From: JADGRQ01 sp041476585
GTDB lineage: Bacteria > Pseudomonadota > Gammaproteobacteria > Burkholderiales > SG8-39
Assembly: GCA_041476585.1 (NCBI GenBank)
Contig: JBGOTT010000302.1
Location: forward strand, 1-5,155
Length of the DNA stretch: 5,155 bases
Direction: 5' to 3'
Made by a program: the position numbers and the translations under genes. This document shows positions 1-5,155 of this stretch, one piece after another; positions within the stretch are counted from its first letter, which is position 1, and each line of letters opens with the position of its first letter. Below the pieces are notes generated by a model. That model made no database searches. It saw nothing but the letters and a program-made list of their open reading frames with translations, and was not told where the DNA came from.

Positions 1-2
1 AG

Positions 3-77
3 GAAGATGATGTCGAGAAGATCACCGCCACAGTCGAGGCGCTATTCGAACTTCTGCAGAAGGGCTTTCGGTCATGA
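3..77 (+). CDS. C-terminal end of an unidentified protein (possibly HsdR)
   Basis: The first bases read in one open frame to a TGA at 75-77 and give the last 24 residues of a protein whose start lies outside the window, ending in ELLQKGFRS. The segment is acidic then amphipathic, with a helical heptad-like pattern (VEKITATVEALFELL), and carries no diagnostic motif. The stop overlaps an ATG at 74 (ATGA), the usual sign of a tightly coupled operon with the following DUF45 metallopeptidase gene. Genes of that family commonly follow the type I restriction subunit hsdR, so an HsdR C-terminus is a reasonable guess, but it is inferred from context and not from this fragment. Any other operon partner remains possible. 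Confidence 0.5.
   Translation, partial: EDDVEKITATVEALFELLQKGFRS
58..64 (+). promoter_or_regulatory. Ribosome binding site pointing to a start at ATG 74
   Basis: AGAAGGG lies 9 bases before the ATG at 74-76, inside the end of the upstream gene. This purine-rich site and the ATGA overlap indicate that the metallopeptidase gene was originally read from ATG 74. That frame now meets TAG at 83-85. The GTG at 113 has only a weak AAGG (104-107) in front of it. Confidence 0.45.
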
Positions 78-112
78 GGGCTTAGCGGGACAAGGATGAC
101 TTCAAGGCCCGC

Positions 113-385
113 GTGCTCGAGTGGGCTCAAAAGCTGGATGTGCGCGTGCACTCGCTGGCGGTCCGTCCGATGCGCAACAAGTGGGCCTCTTGCTCCACCG
201 CGGGAAATCTGAACTTCAATGCAGAGTTGCTCGCGCTGGATCGTGAGATCGGCGATTACGTCATCGTCCACGAGCTATTGCATTTTTCGGTGCCCAATCA
301 CGGTAAGCTCTGGAAGAGCCTGATGCACGCCCACTTGGGAGACTATGTGCGTCTCGAGAAGAGGGTGCGCACTATTTCGCGGTGA
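113..385 (+). CDS. YgjP/DUF45-type M48-like zinc metallopeptidase, 5' end probably interrupted
   Basis: The 90-residue frame carries the family's hallmarks. A conserved RPMRNKWASCSTAGNL block (residues 18-33) is followed by the zinc-binding HELLH (53-57) and a third histidine ligand in PNHGKLWKSL (H63). This matches the C-terminal catalytic half of DUF45/YgjP (PF01863) proteins, small cytoplasmic metal-dependent hydrolases of poorly known function often found next to type I restriction genes. Homology-like sequence continues upstream of the GTG (RDKDDFKAR, from 86) as far as an in-frame TAG at 83-85. Three codons before that is an ATG (74) overlapping the previous stop. The native protein was therefore probably about 13 residues longer, and the TAG would be a nonsense mutation or a sequence error. 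GTG 113, with AAGG 5 bases upstream, could still give a product containing all the catalytic residues. Product identity is firm; the start and whether the gene works are uncertain. Confidence 0.8.
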   Translation: MLEWAQKLDVRVHSLAVRPMRNKWASCSTAGNLNFNAELLALDREIGDYVIVHELLHFSVPNHGKLWKSLMHAHLGDYVRLEKRVRTISR

Positions 386-389
386 TGAG

Positions 390-418
390 TTGAGCGGGAC
401 CGCGCGATCACGTAACCT
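390..418 (+). promoter_or_regulatory. Weak candidate sigma-70 promoter for lemA
   Basis: TTGAGC (390-395) and TAACCT (413-418) are separated by exactly 17 bases and would start transcription about 17 bases before the lemA ATG. The -35 matches consensus at 4 of 6 positions, but the -10 at only 3 of 6. It is the best candidate I see in the 56-base gap between the DUF45 gene and lemA. lemA could instead be read from upstream. Confidence 0.25.
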
Positions 419-432
419 TGCGGCAGACACAT

Positions 433-437
433 GGAGG
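433..437 (+). promoter_or_regulatory. lemA ribosome binding site (fixes start at ATG 442)
   Basis: GGAGG sits 4 bases before ATG 442, within GGAGGAGCG. It selects this ATG over an in-frame TTG at 418, which would add eight residues (MRQTHGGA) unlike a LemA N-terminus. Confidence 0.75.
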
Positions 438-441
438 AGCG

Positions 442-1035
442 ATGAACACAGGGGGATGGATCTTTCTCGCGGTCGTGATAGCTCTCGCCGGCTGGGCGAT
501 CGGCATCTACAACGGTCTGGTGGCGCTGCGCAACCGCTTCAAGAATTCGTTCGCGCAGATCGACGTGCAGCTCAAGCGCCGCTACGACCTGATTCCCAAC
601 CTGGTCGAGACGGCGAAGGGCTACATGGCCCACGAGCGCGGAACGCTGGAAGCTGTGATCGCGGCGCGCAACATTGCAGTCAGCGCGGCGCAGAAGGCGG
701 CCGCAACCCCGGGCGATCCCGCGGCGATGCAGCAGCTCGGGCAGGCGGAGGGCGCGCTCACCGGCATGATGGGAAAGCTGTTCGCGCTCGCCGAGGCCTA
801 CCCTGACCTGAAGGCGAACCAGAACATGCTGTCGCTGCAGGAGGAGTTGAGCAGCACCGAGAACAAGGTCGCGTTCGCGCGCCAGGCCTACAACGACTCG
901 GTGATGGAATACAACACCAAGCGCGAAAGCTTCCCCGACACCATATTCGCCGGCATGTTCGGCTTCCAGCCCGCGGAACTGCTGCAGGCGACCGAGTCGG
1001 CGGAAGAGAAGAAGGCGCCGAAGGTGTCGTTCTAG
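442..1035 (+). CDS. lemA: LemA family membrane protein
   Basis: The 197-residue product has the full LemA layout. One N-terminal hydrophobic segment (about residues 6-23) anchors it in the inner membrane. It is followed by the family signature around RRYDLIPNLVETAKGY (46-61), a long helical bundle region, and the second conserved block FARQAYNDSVMEYN (145-158) with FPDTIFAGMFGF (164-175). The length is typical of LemA (about 185-200). No enzymatic motif is present. LemA proteins are thought to act as membrane-tethered helical scaffolds, and their biochemical role is not settled. The start is set by GGAGG just upstream. The stop lies 6 bases before the M48 protease gene in the same reading frame, so the two are surely cotranscribed. 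This LemA-HtpX-like protease pairing recurs in many bacteria and suggests a role alongside the protease at the envelope. The family call is very safe. Confidence 0.95.
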   Translation: MNTGGWIFLAVVIALAGWAIGIYNGLVALRNRFKNSFAQIDVQLKRRYDLIPNLVETAKGYMAHERGTLEAVIAARNIAVSAAQKAAATPGDPAAMQQLGQAEGALTGMMGKLFALAEAYPDLKANQNMLSLQEELSSTENKVAFARQAYNDSVMEYNTKRESFPDTIFAGMFGFQPAELLQATESAEEKKAPKVSF

Positions 1036-1041
1036 CCGGCA

Positions 1042-3087
1042 GTGGCGGCGAGCTTTTTCGAGAATCAGGCGCAGGCGCGCCGCTCCACGCGCGTGCTGGT
1101 GCTGCTGTTCGCGGCCGCGGTGGTCGCGATCGTGGCGACGGTCAACCTGGTGGTGGCGATCGCCTATGGCGTGATCGCCGAAGTGCAGCCGCCGCCGGGC
1201 GCTTCGTCCGCCGCTGTGGGCGGCCTCGGCATGTTCTTCAAGCTGGTCCCCCGGCAGGTGTACTACTTCGCCACCGCGATCACGCTCGCCGCGATCCTGT
1301 TCGAAACCGCGCGCGAGATGATCGCGCTGGGCGACGGCGGCGAGACGGTGGCGCAGATGTGCGGCGGCGAACGCATCGACCAGGACGCGCGCGAACCGGC
1401 CGAGCGGCGGCTGCTCAACATCGTGCAGGAGATGGCGATCGCCTCCGGCGTCGCGGTGCCGCCGGTCTACGTGCTGCGCGACGAGGAGGGCATCAATGCC
1501 TTCGCCGCCGGCTACGCTCCCAACCAGGCGGTCGTCGCGGTGACCCGGGGCGCGCTCGAGCAGCTGAACCGCGACGAGCTGCAGGCGGTGATCGGCCACG
1601 AATTCAGCCACATCCTGAACGGCGACATGCGCCTCAACGTACGCATGATCGGGGTGCTGGCGGGCATCCTGTTCATCGGTGCGATCGGCCAGTTCCTGAT
1701 GCGCATGACCGGCGAGACGCGCGACTCCTCGAAGGAGACCGGCAAGCTTCGGCTGGTGCTGTTCCTCGCGGGGCTTGCGCTGCTGGCGGTCGGCTATGTG
1801 GGCCTGTTCTTCGGCCGTCTGATCAAGGCGGCGGTGTCGCGCCAGCGCGAGTTCCTCGCCGACGCCTCGAGCGTCCAGTTCACGCGCAATCCCGACGGCA
1901 TCGCGGGGGCGCTGGCGACGATCGGCGGGCTGAAGGACGGCTCGCGCATCGGGCACCGTCATGCCGAAACCTTCAGCCACATGTTCTTCGCCGAGAGCGT
2001 GAACCTGTGGTTCAGTTCTCTGTTCGCGACGCACCCGGCGATCGAGGAGCGCATCGAGCGCGTGCGCCCGGGCTTCGTCGCGACGATGTACCGCGCGAAG
2101 CGCCGCGCTCAACCTGAGGAGCCGGTGCCCACGGCCTCCGGTCTCGAATGGGGGATGGGATCGGCTGCGGGCCTCGCGGCTGCCGGAACTGTAGCGCCGG
2201 CCGGAAGGCGCCCCGGCGAGATTGACCACACATGGGGCCGCTCACCCGAGCAGAGCGCCCGGATGGTCGGCAAGGTCGAGCCCTCGCATGTCGATTTCGC
2301 AGCTGCGCTGCTGAAGCGTCTGCCGGATGCGCTTTCCGCGCAGTTGCGTGATCCGGTCGGCGCGGCGAGCGCGATCGTCGCATTGCGGCTCGCCGGCAAG
2401 GACAGCGTCGAGGCCGAGCAGCTTGCGGTACTGCGCGCGCAGGGCCATGAGAAGTTCGCGGACCGCGCGAAGGAGATTGCGCCGCTGGTGCGAAGGCTGG
2501 GACCGGCGTTCGCACTGCCGCTGATCGAACTTGCGCTGCCGGCGGTGAAGGCGGCGGGTGCGGAGGAAGGGAACCGGTTGATCGCGGCGTTGCAGGCGGT
2601 GCTTGGCGCCGACCGGCGCGTTTCGTTGCGCGCGTTCATCGTGTTGACCCTCGTAAGAGCCCGCCTCGGGGCGACCGGCAAGGCGCCGCCGGTGAAATAC
2701 CGGACGCTCGCCGAAGTCGGTCCGGAAGCGTTGCAGTTGCTTGCGCTGGTTGCGCACAGCGGGCGCAAGCCCGGCGCCGAGCCCGAGCGCGACGCCGAAG
2801 TCGGTCAGGCGTTTCGCGCGGGCGCGGAGGTACTGTCGATGGCGAACGCGTCGTTGCCTGCGAAGGCCACGCTGACCTTGGATGGCGTCGCCGCCTCGCT
2901 GGAGAAACTGAAGTGCGTCGCGCCCATGCCCAAGGGCCTGCTGATCCAGGCGTGTTTTGCGGCCGTGACGGCCGACGGCACGATCCGCCTGGTGGAAGCC
3001 GAACTGATGCGCGTGATCGGCGCGGTGCTCGACTGCCCGTTGCCGCCGCTGCTCGAGACCATCGATCCGCTGACGCTGGCGGCGTGA
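1042..3087 (+). CDS. Membrane-bound M48 family (HtpX-like) metalloprotease with long C-terminal extension
   Basis: This 681-residue protein is an integral-membrane zinc endopeptidase. Hydrophobic segments lie at about 17-46, 72-88, 201-221 and 236-263. The zinc site is HEFSH (186-190), with the third ligand E270 in RQREFLADASS, 84 residues after the first histidine, as in HtpX. NAFAAGYAPNQAVVAVTRG (152-170) and FATHPAIEERIERVRP (328-343) are further M48B hallmarks. HtpX itself is about 290 residues. Here about 330 residues follow the protease domain: a Gly/Ala/Pro-rich linker (about 360-395), then an Ala/Leu-rich helical region. It ends in AVTADGTIRLVEAELMRVIG (641-660), which resembles the TerB-like helical fold. 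The GTG start has no clear Shine-Dalgarno and probably depends on translation running on from lemA. It is preferred because the first residues (SFFENQAQARRSTRVLVLLF) are typical of this subfamily and the next ATG is beyond the first membrane segment. By analogy with HtpX it likely degrades misfolded membrane proteins with LemA. Family assignment is firm; the extension's role is unknown. Confidence 0.93.
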   Translation: MAASFFENQAQARRSTRVLVLLFAAAVVAIVATVNLVVAIAYGVIAEVQPPPGASSAAVGGLGMFFKLVPRQVYYFATAITLAAILFETAREMIALGDGGETVAQMCGGERIDQDAREPAERRLLNIVQEMAIASGVAVPPVYVLRDEEGINAFAAGYAPNQAVVAVTRGALEQLNRDELQAVIGHEFSHILNGDMRLNVRMIGVLAGILFIGAIGQFLMRMTGETRDSSKETGKLRLVLFLAGLALLAVGYVGLFFGRLIKAAVSRQREFLADASSVQFTRNPDGIAGALATIGGLKDGSRIGHRHAETFSHMFFAESVNLWFSSLFATHPAIEERIERVRPGFVATMYRAKRRAQPEEPVPTASGLEWGMGSAAGLAAAGTVAPAGRRPGEIDHTWGRSPEQSARMVGKVEPSHVDFAAALLKRLPDALSAQLRDPVGAASAIVALRLAGKDSVEAEQLAVLRAQGHEKFADRAKEIAPLVRRLGPAFALPLIELALPAVKAAGAEEGNRLIAALQAVLGADRRVSLRAFIVLTLVRARLGATGKAPPVKYRTLAEVGPEALQLLALVAHSGRKPGAEPERDAEVGQAFRAGAEVLSMANASLPAKATLTLDGVAASLEKLKCVAPMPKGLLIQACFAAVTADGTIRLVEAELMRVIGAVLDCPLPPLLETIDPLTLAA

Positions 3088-3115
3088 GCCCGCAGTGACT
3101 ACCCCGGGCGTCCCG

Positions 3116-3781
3116 TCAGGCGCTGAGAGACTTGGAGCGGCGCGCGACGCGCGGCAGGTCAGGCCGGTCCCGCACAGCGGCGATCAATTCATTGCGGTCG
3201 CGTGCCGACAATGCGGCAAGGTCCCCGTCTCCGAAGTAGACCAGCGCCTTGAGGCTCTCGGCTGGCTGGAAGGCGCTGCCGTAGAACAGGCGCGCGGCAG
3301 CGAGGCCATGCGCGAGCGAACCGCCGGCGCGCAACACCGCAGCGATATCCTCGTAGTCCTTCTTTTCGCTGCGTTGCAGGATCACCTTGAGTTTGTGTGC
3401 GAGCAGGTCTTCGAGGCAAGCGACGCTGAGCACGCCATCGTCAGTGAGCCGCGGATCGCCCACGCGGCCAAAGGGCAGCGCGCCGAAAAACGACAGCTTG
3501 ACCCCGGGGCGCCCGGAGGTGAGGACGACGAGCGTGTCCTGAGCGTCCTGCAGCACGGCCGCCGAGCGCATGAACGCAAAGCTGCGGCGCAGCGCCGGCT
3601 TGTCGAGCGGTTTTTCGGTGAAGAAGTCGAAATCCACGGAGCGGCGGTGGCCGATCTGCAGGGAAATTGCCGTACCGCCGTAGAGCACGAAGCCCAGCTC
3701 CACGCTCGGGCGCAATTCCGGCCACAGGCGCTGTTGCGCGGCCGGCAGTTTTGCGAACGTCGGCGTGAACGTGGCGCTCAA
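3116..3781 (-). CDS. AbiEii/AbiGii-family nucleotidyltransferase toxin
   Basis: The 221-residue product belongs to the AbiEii-type (PF08843) branch of the DNA polymerase beta-like nucleotidyltransferases. Visible motifs are YGGTAIS (34-40, the nucleotide-binding GG[ST]), SVDFDFF (48-54, with metal-binding D50 and D52), LEDLLAHKLKVIL (123-135, conserved lysine) and KKDYEDIAAVL (140-150). Related toxins (AbiEii, MenT) transfer nucleotides, for MenT onto tRNA 3' ends, and stop growth or abort phage infection. That activity is inferred here. The chosen start is TTG 3781-3779, whose last bases overlap the antitoxin TGA (TTGA). No Shine-Dalgarno precedes it, so translation is probably coupled to the antitoxin. 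The frame stays open upstream to 4168, but that part is a low-complexity Arg/Ala shadow of the antitoxin gene. The stop lies 28 bases from the end of the convergent M48 gene. The motifs look intact, so the toxin is probably active. Confidence 0.9.
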   Translation of the reverse strand: MSATFTPTFAKLPAAQQRLWPELRPSVELGFVLYGGTAISLQIGHRRSVDFDFFTEKPLDKPALRRSFAFMRSAAVLQDAQDTLVVLTSGRPGVKLSFFGALPFGRVGDPRLTDDGVLSVACLEDLLAHKLKVILQRSEKKDYEDIAAVLRAGGSLAHGLAAARLFYGSAFQPAESLKALVYFGDGDLAALSARDRNELIAAVRDRPDLPRVARRSKSLSA

Positions 3782-4260
3782 CGCAGCCGCCGCACCGGCA
3801 GCGGCGGGACGCGTCCCGCGACGGCGAGCCCGAGCCGGTAGTGCCAGTAGGTCCACGATCGGGCGGAGAAGCGACCGGCTGCAGCGCGCCGAACGACAGT
3901 GGCGAGCGCGGCGCGCCCGAGCGTCGCCTCGAGCCGTTGCACGTCGTCGTACTCGCCGAGCTCCATGACCTGGGTGATCACCAGGTCGCGCCGCTCGAGC
4001 GCCTGCGTCGGGGTCAGCCACCACACGTACTTCGCAGCAAATCTGCGCAGCAAGTCGCGATCGCTGCTCGGCCGGCCCGCCTGCCGCCGCGCCACCGAAG
4101 CGCCGGCGGGAATCGCCCAGCGATGGCCGATCCGCCGCGCCCCGGCGATGCGGTCCTCGGACAGCCATTGCAACACACGCACCCGGCTCACGCCCTCGCG
4201 CATGGCGAACTGCGGCACCGAAAGCAGGGCGGCGGGGGGCGGGTGTGACACGGCGGGCAT
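3778..4260 (-). CDS. Putative AbiE-module antitoxin with N-terminal helix-turn-helix
   Basis: The gene encodes 160 residues immediately upstream of, and overlapping, the AbiEii-type toxin. Residues about 12-53 (LSVPQFAMREGVSRVRVLQW ... IGHRWAIPAGA) look like an excisionase/MerR-type helix-turn-helix: a short tri-helical DNA reader ending in the R-x-W-x-IP strand. A Ser/Arg-rich hinge (about 54-70) leads to a C-terminal module (about 78-158) with VWWLTPTQALER, QVMELGEYDDVQRLE and the aromatic FSARSWTYWHYRLGL (131-145), ending VPPLPVRR. I recognise this module as recurring beside AbiEii toxins but know no named function. Position, order and coupling suggest the antitoxin and probable autorepressor of the operon. 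Classical AbiEi antitoxins instead carry a winged helix and an AbiEi_4 type C-terminus. The start ATG at 4260 has only a weak purine stretch upstream (GCGGAAAA). An ATG at residue 20 would cut into the helix-turn-helix and is unlikely. No clear minus-strand promoter was found. Confidence 0.75.
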   Translation of the reverse strand: MPAVSHPPPAALLSVPQFAMREGVSRVRVLQWLSEDRIAGARRIGHRWAIPAGASVARRQAGRPSSDRDLLRRFAAKYVWWLTPTQALERRDLVITQVMELGEYDDVQRLEATLGRAALATVVRRAAAGRFSARSWTYWHYRLGLAVAGRVPPLPVRRLR

Positions 4261-4355
4261 GCTGCCATTTTCCGCTAATCTCTTATCAAACGCAAAGCCA
4301 GACGAGGACGCTGTCCGCGCTTCAGTCCTCCTCGTCCTGGAGCAGTGCTCGACTG

Positions 4356-4427
4356 CCCGCCCGGCGGGGCCGGATGGGGCAGGACAACAATTTGCGCGGA
4401 TCTGTTTGCCTCAACGCGCCGGGCGGG
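4356..4427. repeat. 11-bp inverted repeat in the divergent intergenic region
   Basis: CCCGCCCGGCG (4356-4366) is the exact reverse complement of CGCCGGGCGGG (4417-4427), with 50 bases between. The right arm falls inside the spacer of the candidate promoter of the amidohydrolase gene. The arms could bind a dimeric regulator or form a GC-rich stem in RNA read from further upstream. In such GC-rich DNA chance pairing is also possible. Confidence 0.45.
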
Positions 4428-4434
4428 TTGTAAT
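4406..4434 (+). promoter_or_regulatory. Candidate sigma-70 promoter of the amidohydrolase gene
   Basis: TTGCCT (-35, 4406-4411; 4 of 6 consensus matches) and TGTAAT (-10, 4429-4434; 5 of 6) are separated by the ideal 17 bases. Transcription would begin near 4441, leaving a leader of about 25 bases with AGGAG in it. It is the best promoter-like pair I see in the window. One arm of an inverted repeat lies within the spacer, a position where a bound protein would block or modulate polymerase. Confidence 0.55.
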
Positions 4435-4455
4435 GCGCGGGTCATTCCCCGGACC

Positions 4456-4460
4456 AGGAG
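4456..4460 (+). promoter_or_regulatory. Ribosome binding site deciding the GTG 4467 start
   Basis: AGGAG lies 6 bases before GTG 4467-4469. This strong site, and the family-typical N-terminus that follows (MKLDIFNHIFP), fix the GTG as the start; the next in-frame ATG is 17 codons further on. Confidence 0.8.
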
Positions 4461-4466
4461 CCGATC

Positions 4467-5155
4467 GTGAAGCTGGATATCTTCAACCATATCTTTCCGA
4501 AAAAGTTCTACGACCGGATGCTCAAGGTCGTGCCCAACGGCAAGGACATGCACAAGCGGGTGCGCGAGATCCCGTGCATCGTCGATCTCGACGAGCGCTT
4601 CCGCATCATGGACAAGTTCGGCGACTACGCGCAGGTCATCTGCCTGCCATCGCCGCCGATCGAGGTGATGGGCGCGCCGCCGGTTTCGACCGATCTGGCG
4701 AAGCTCGCCAACGACGGCATGGCCGAGCTGGTGCGCAAATACCCGGAGCGGTTTCCGGCGTTCGTCGCGTCGCTGCCGATGAACGACCCAAACGGGCTGT
4801 TGAGGGAAGCCGAGCGGGCGATCACGAAGCTGGGGGCGGTCGGCGTGCAGGTGTTTACCAACGTGCTGGGCAAGCCGCTCACCGCGCCGGAAACACTGCC
4901 GCTGTTCGAACTGATGGCGAAGCTCGACCTGCCGATCTGGCTGCATCCCGCGCGCGGTGCGGATACGCCGGATTACCGCGGCGAAAAACGCAGCCATTAT
5001 GAGATCTGGTGGACCTTCGGCTGGCCGTACGAAACCAGCGTGGCGATGGCGCACATGGTGTTTGCCGGCCTGTTCGACGAGCATCCGGATCTCAAGGTCA
5101 TCACGCATCACATGGGCGGAATGATCCCGTATTTCGAAGGGCGCGTCGGGCCGGG
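4467..5155 (+). CDS. Amidohydrolase_2 family TIM-barrel protein (ACMSD-like), 3' end outside window
   Basis: 229 residues are present and the frame runs off the window. The sequence fits the Amidohydrolase_2 (PF04909) group that includes ACMSD and gamma-resorcylate decarboxylase: metal-dependent TIM-barrel enzymes acting on aromatic or carboxylated rings. Visible in order are DIFNHIFP (4-11) at the first strand, LDERFRIMDKFGDYAQVI (41-58), FVASLPMNDP (99-108), GVQVFTN (126-132), the metal-ligand strand LPIWLHPARG (155-164, H160), an aromatic YEIWWTFGWPYE block (178-189) and VITHHMGGMIPYFEGR (211-226), whose histidine should be catalytic. The usual N-terminal HxH metal pair is here F6-N7-H8, lacking the first histidine. 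Family members are about 290-340 residues, so roughly the last third, including the expected metal-binding Asp, is missing. The gene is divergent from the AbiE module and has its own promoter. Substrate unknown; decarboxylase or hydrolase are both possible. Confidence 0.88.
   Translation, partial: MKLDIFNHIFPKKFYDRMLKVVPNGKDMHKRVREIPCIVDLDERFRIMDKFGDYAQVICLPSPPIEVMGAPPVSTDLAKLANDGMAELVRKYPERFPAFVASLPMNDPNGLLREAERAITKLGAVGVQVFTNVLGKPLTAPETLPLFELMAKLDLPIWLHPARGADTPDYRGEKRSHYEIWWTFGWPYETSVAMAHMVFAGLFDEHPDLKVITHHMGGMIPYFEGRVGP

Noticed and set aside
431..445. Four-codon leader ORF (ATG GAG GAG CGA TGA) whose stop overlaps the lemA ATG
   Set aside because: It coincides with the GGAGG ribosome site of lemA and has no ribosome site of its own; most likely a by-product of the ATGGAGG sequence.
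343..2229. A 628-codon open frame on the minus strand across lemA and the M48 gene
   Set aside because: It is antisense to two certain genes that share one reading frame, and its product is a His/Arg-rich sequence without motifs, typical of the complement of GC-rich coding DNA.
3105..3115. CGGG-CGT-CCCG hairpin between the convergent M48 and toxin genes as a terminator
   Set aside because: The stem is only four pairs with a three-base loop and there is no T tract on either strand.
3095..3841. A 248-codon plus-strand open frame
   Set aside because: It is antisense to the AbiEii toxin gene, whose motifs are unmistakable; its product shows no recognisable domain.
4261..4330. Minus-strand promoter for the AbiE-type operon
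   Set aside because: TTGCGT and GAAAAT are 17 bases apart, but the -10 would place the transcript start at the antitoxin ATG; other pairs match poorly.
3025..4359. 15-base direct repeat GTGCTCGACTGCCCG at 3025-3039 and 4345-4359
   Set aside because: One copy lies within the M48 coding sequence and the other in the intergenic region; beyond a few bases the flanks do not match, so it looks like chance in GC-rich DNA and not a mobile-element boundary.
3899..5002. A 367-codon plus-strand open frame
   Set aside because: It runs antisense to the antitoxin gene, through the intergenic region and then out of frame through the amidohydrolase gene; the product is low-complexity and Arg-rich.
4275..5111. 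A 278-codon minus-strand open frame
   Set aside because: It is antisense to the amidohydrolase gene, which has a ribosome site and conserved motifs; the His/Arg-rich product is a shadow.

Overview
The window is GC-rich (my impression is about 65%). Its high-GC codon use and gene families suggest an environmental Gram-negative proteobacterium, most likely a betaproteobacterium. This placement rests on recognised protein families, not on any marker gene. Six coding regions are supported, two of them cut by the window edges, and no RNA genes, CRISPR arrays or insertion sequences were seen.

Left edge (1-385, + strand): the last 24 codons of an unidentified gene, overlapping by ATGA the probable original start of a small YgjP/DUF45-type zinc metallopeptidase gene. 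That reading frame is interrupted by a TAG stop at its fourth codon. An intact HELLH-containing frame can be restarted from a GTG at 113. DUF45 genes of this kind often follow type I restriction hsdR genes, so the left-edge fragment may be the end of hsdR, but its sequence alone does not prove this.

Centre (442-3087, + strand): a two-gene operon encoding LemA and, 6 bases downstream, a 681-residue membrane-bound HtpX-like M48 metalloprotease. The protease has about 330 extra C-terminal residues ending in a TerB-like 'ADG' helical segment. The pair is probably involved in envelope protein quality control.

Right centre (3116-4260, - strand): a two-gene AbiE-type (type IV) toxin-antitoxin or abortive-infection module, convergent with the protease gene. 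A helix-turn-helix antitoxin-like gene comes first. The AbiEii nucleotidyltransferase toxin starts at a TTG overlapping the antitoxin stop (TTGA), which implies translational coupling. The antitoxin has an unusual architecture.

Right edge (4467 to end, + strand): the 5' two thirds of a TIM-barrel amidohydrolase (Amidohydrolase_2, ACMSD/resorcylate-decarboxylase-like). A well-formed promoter and ribosome site precede it in the 206-base divergent intergenic region. An 11-bp inverted repeat there has one arm inside the promoter spacer.
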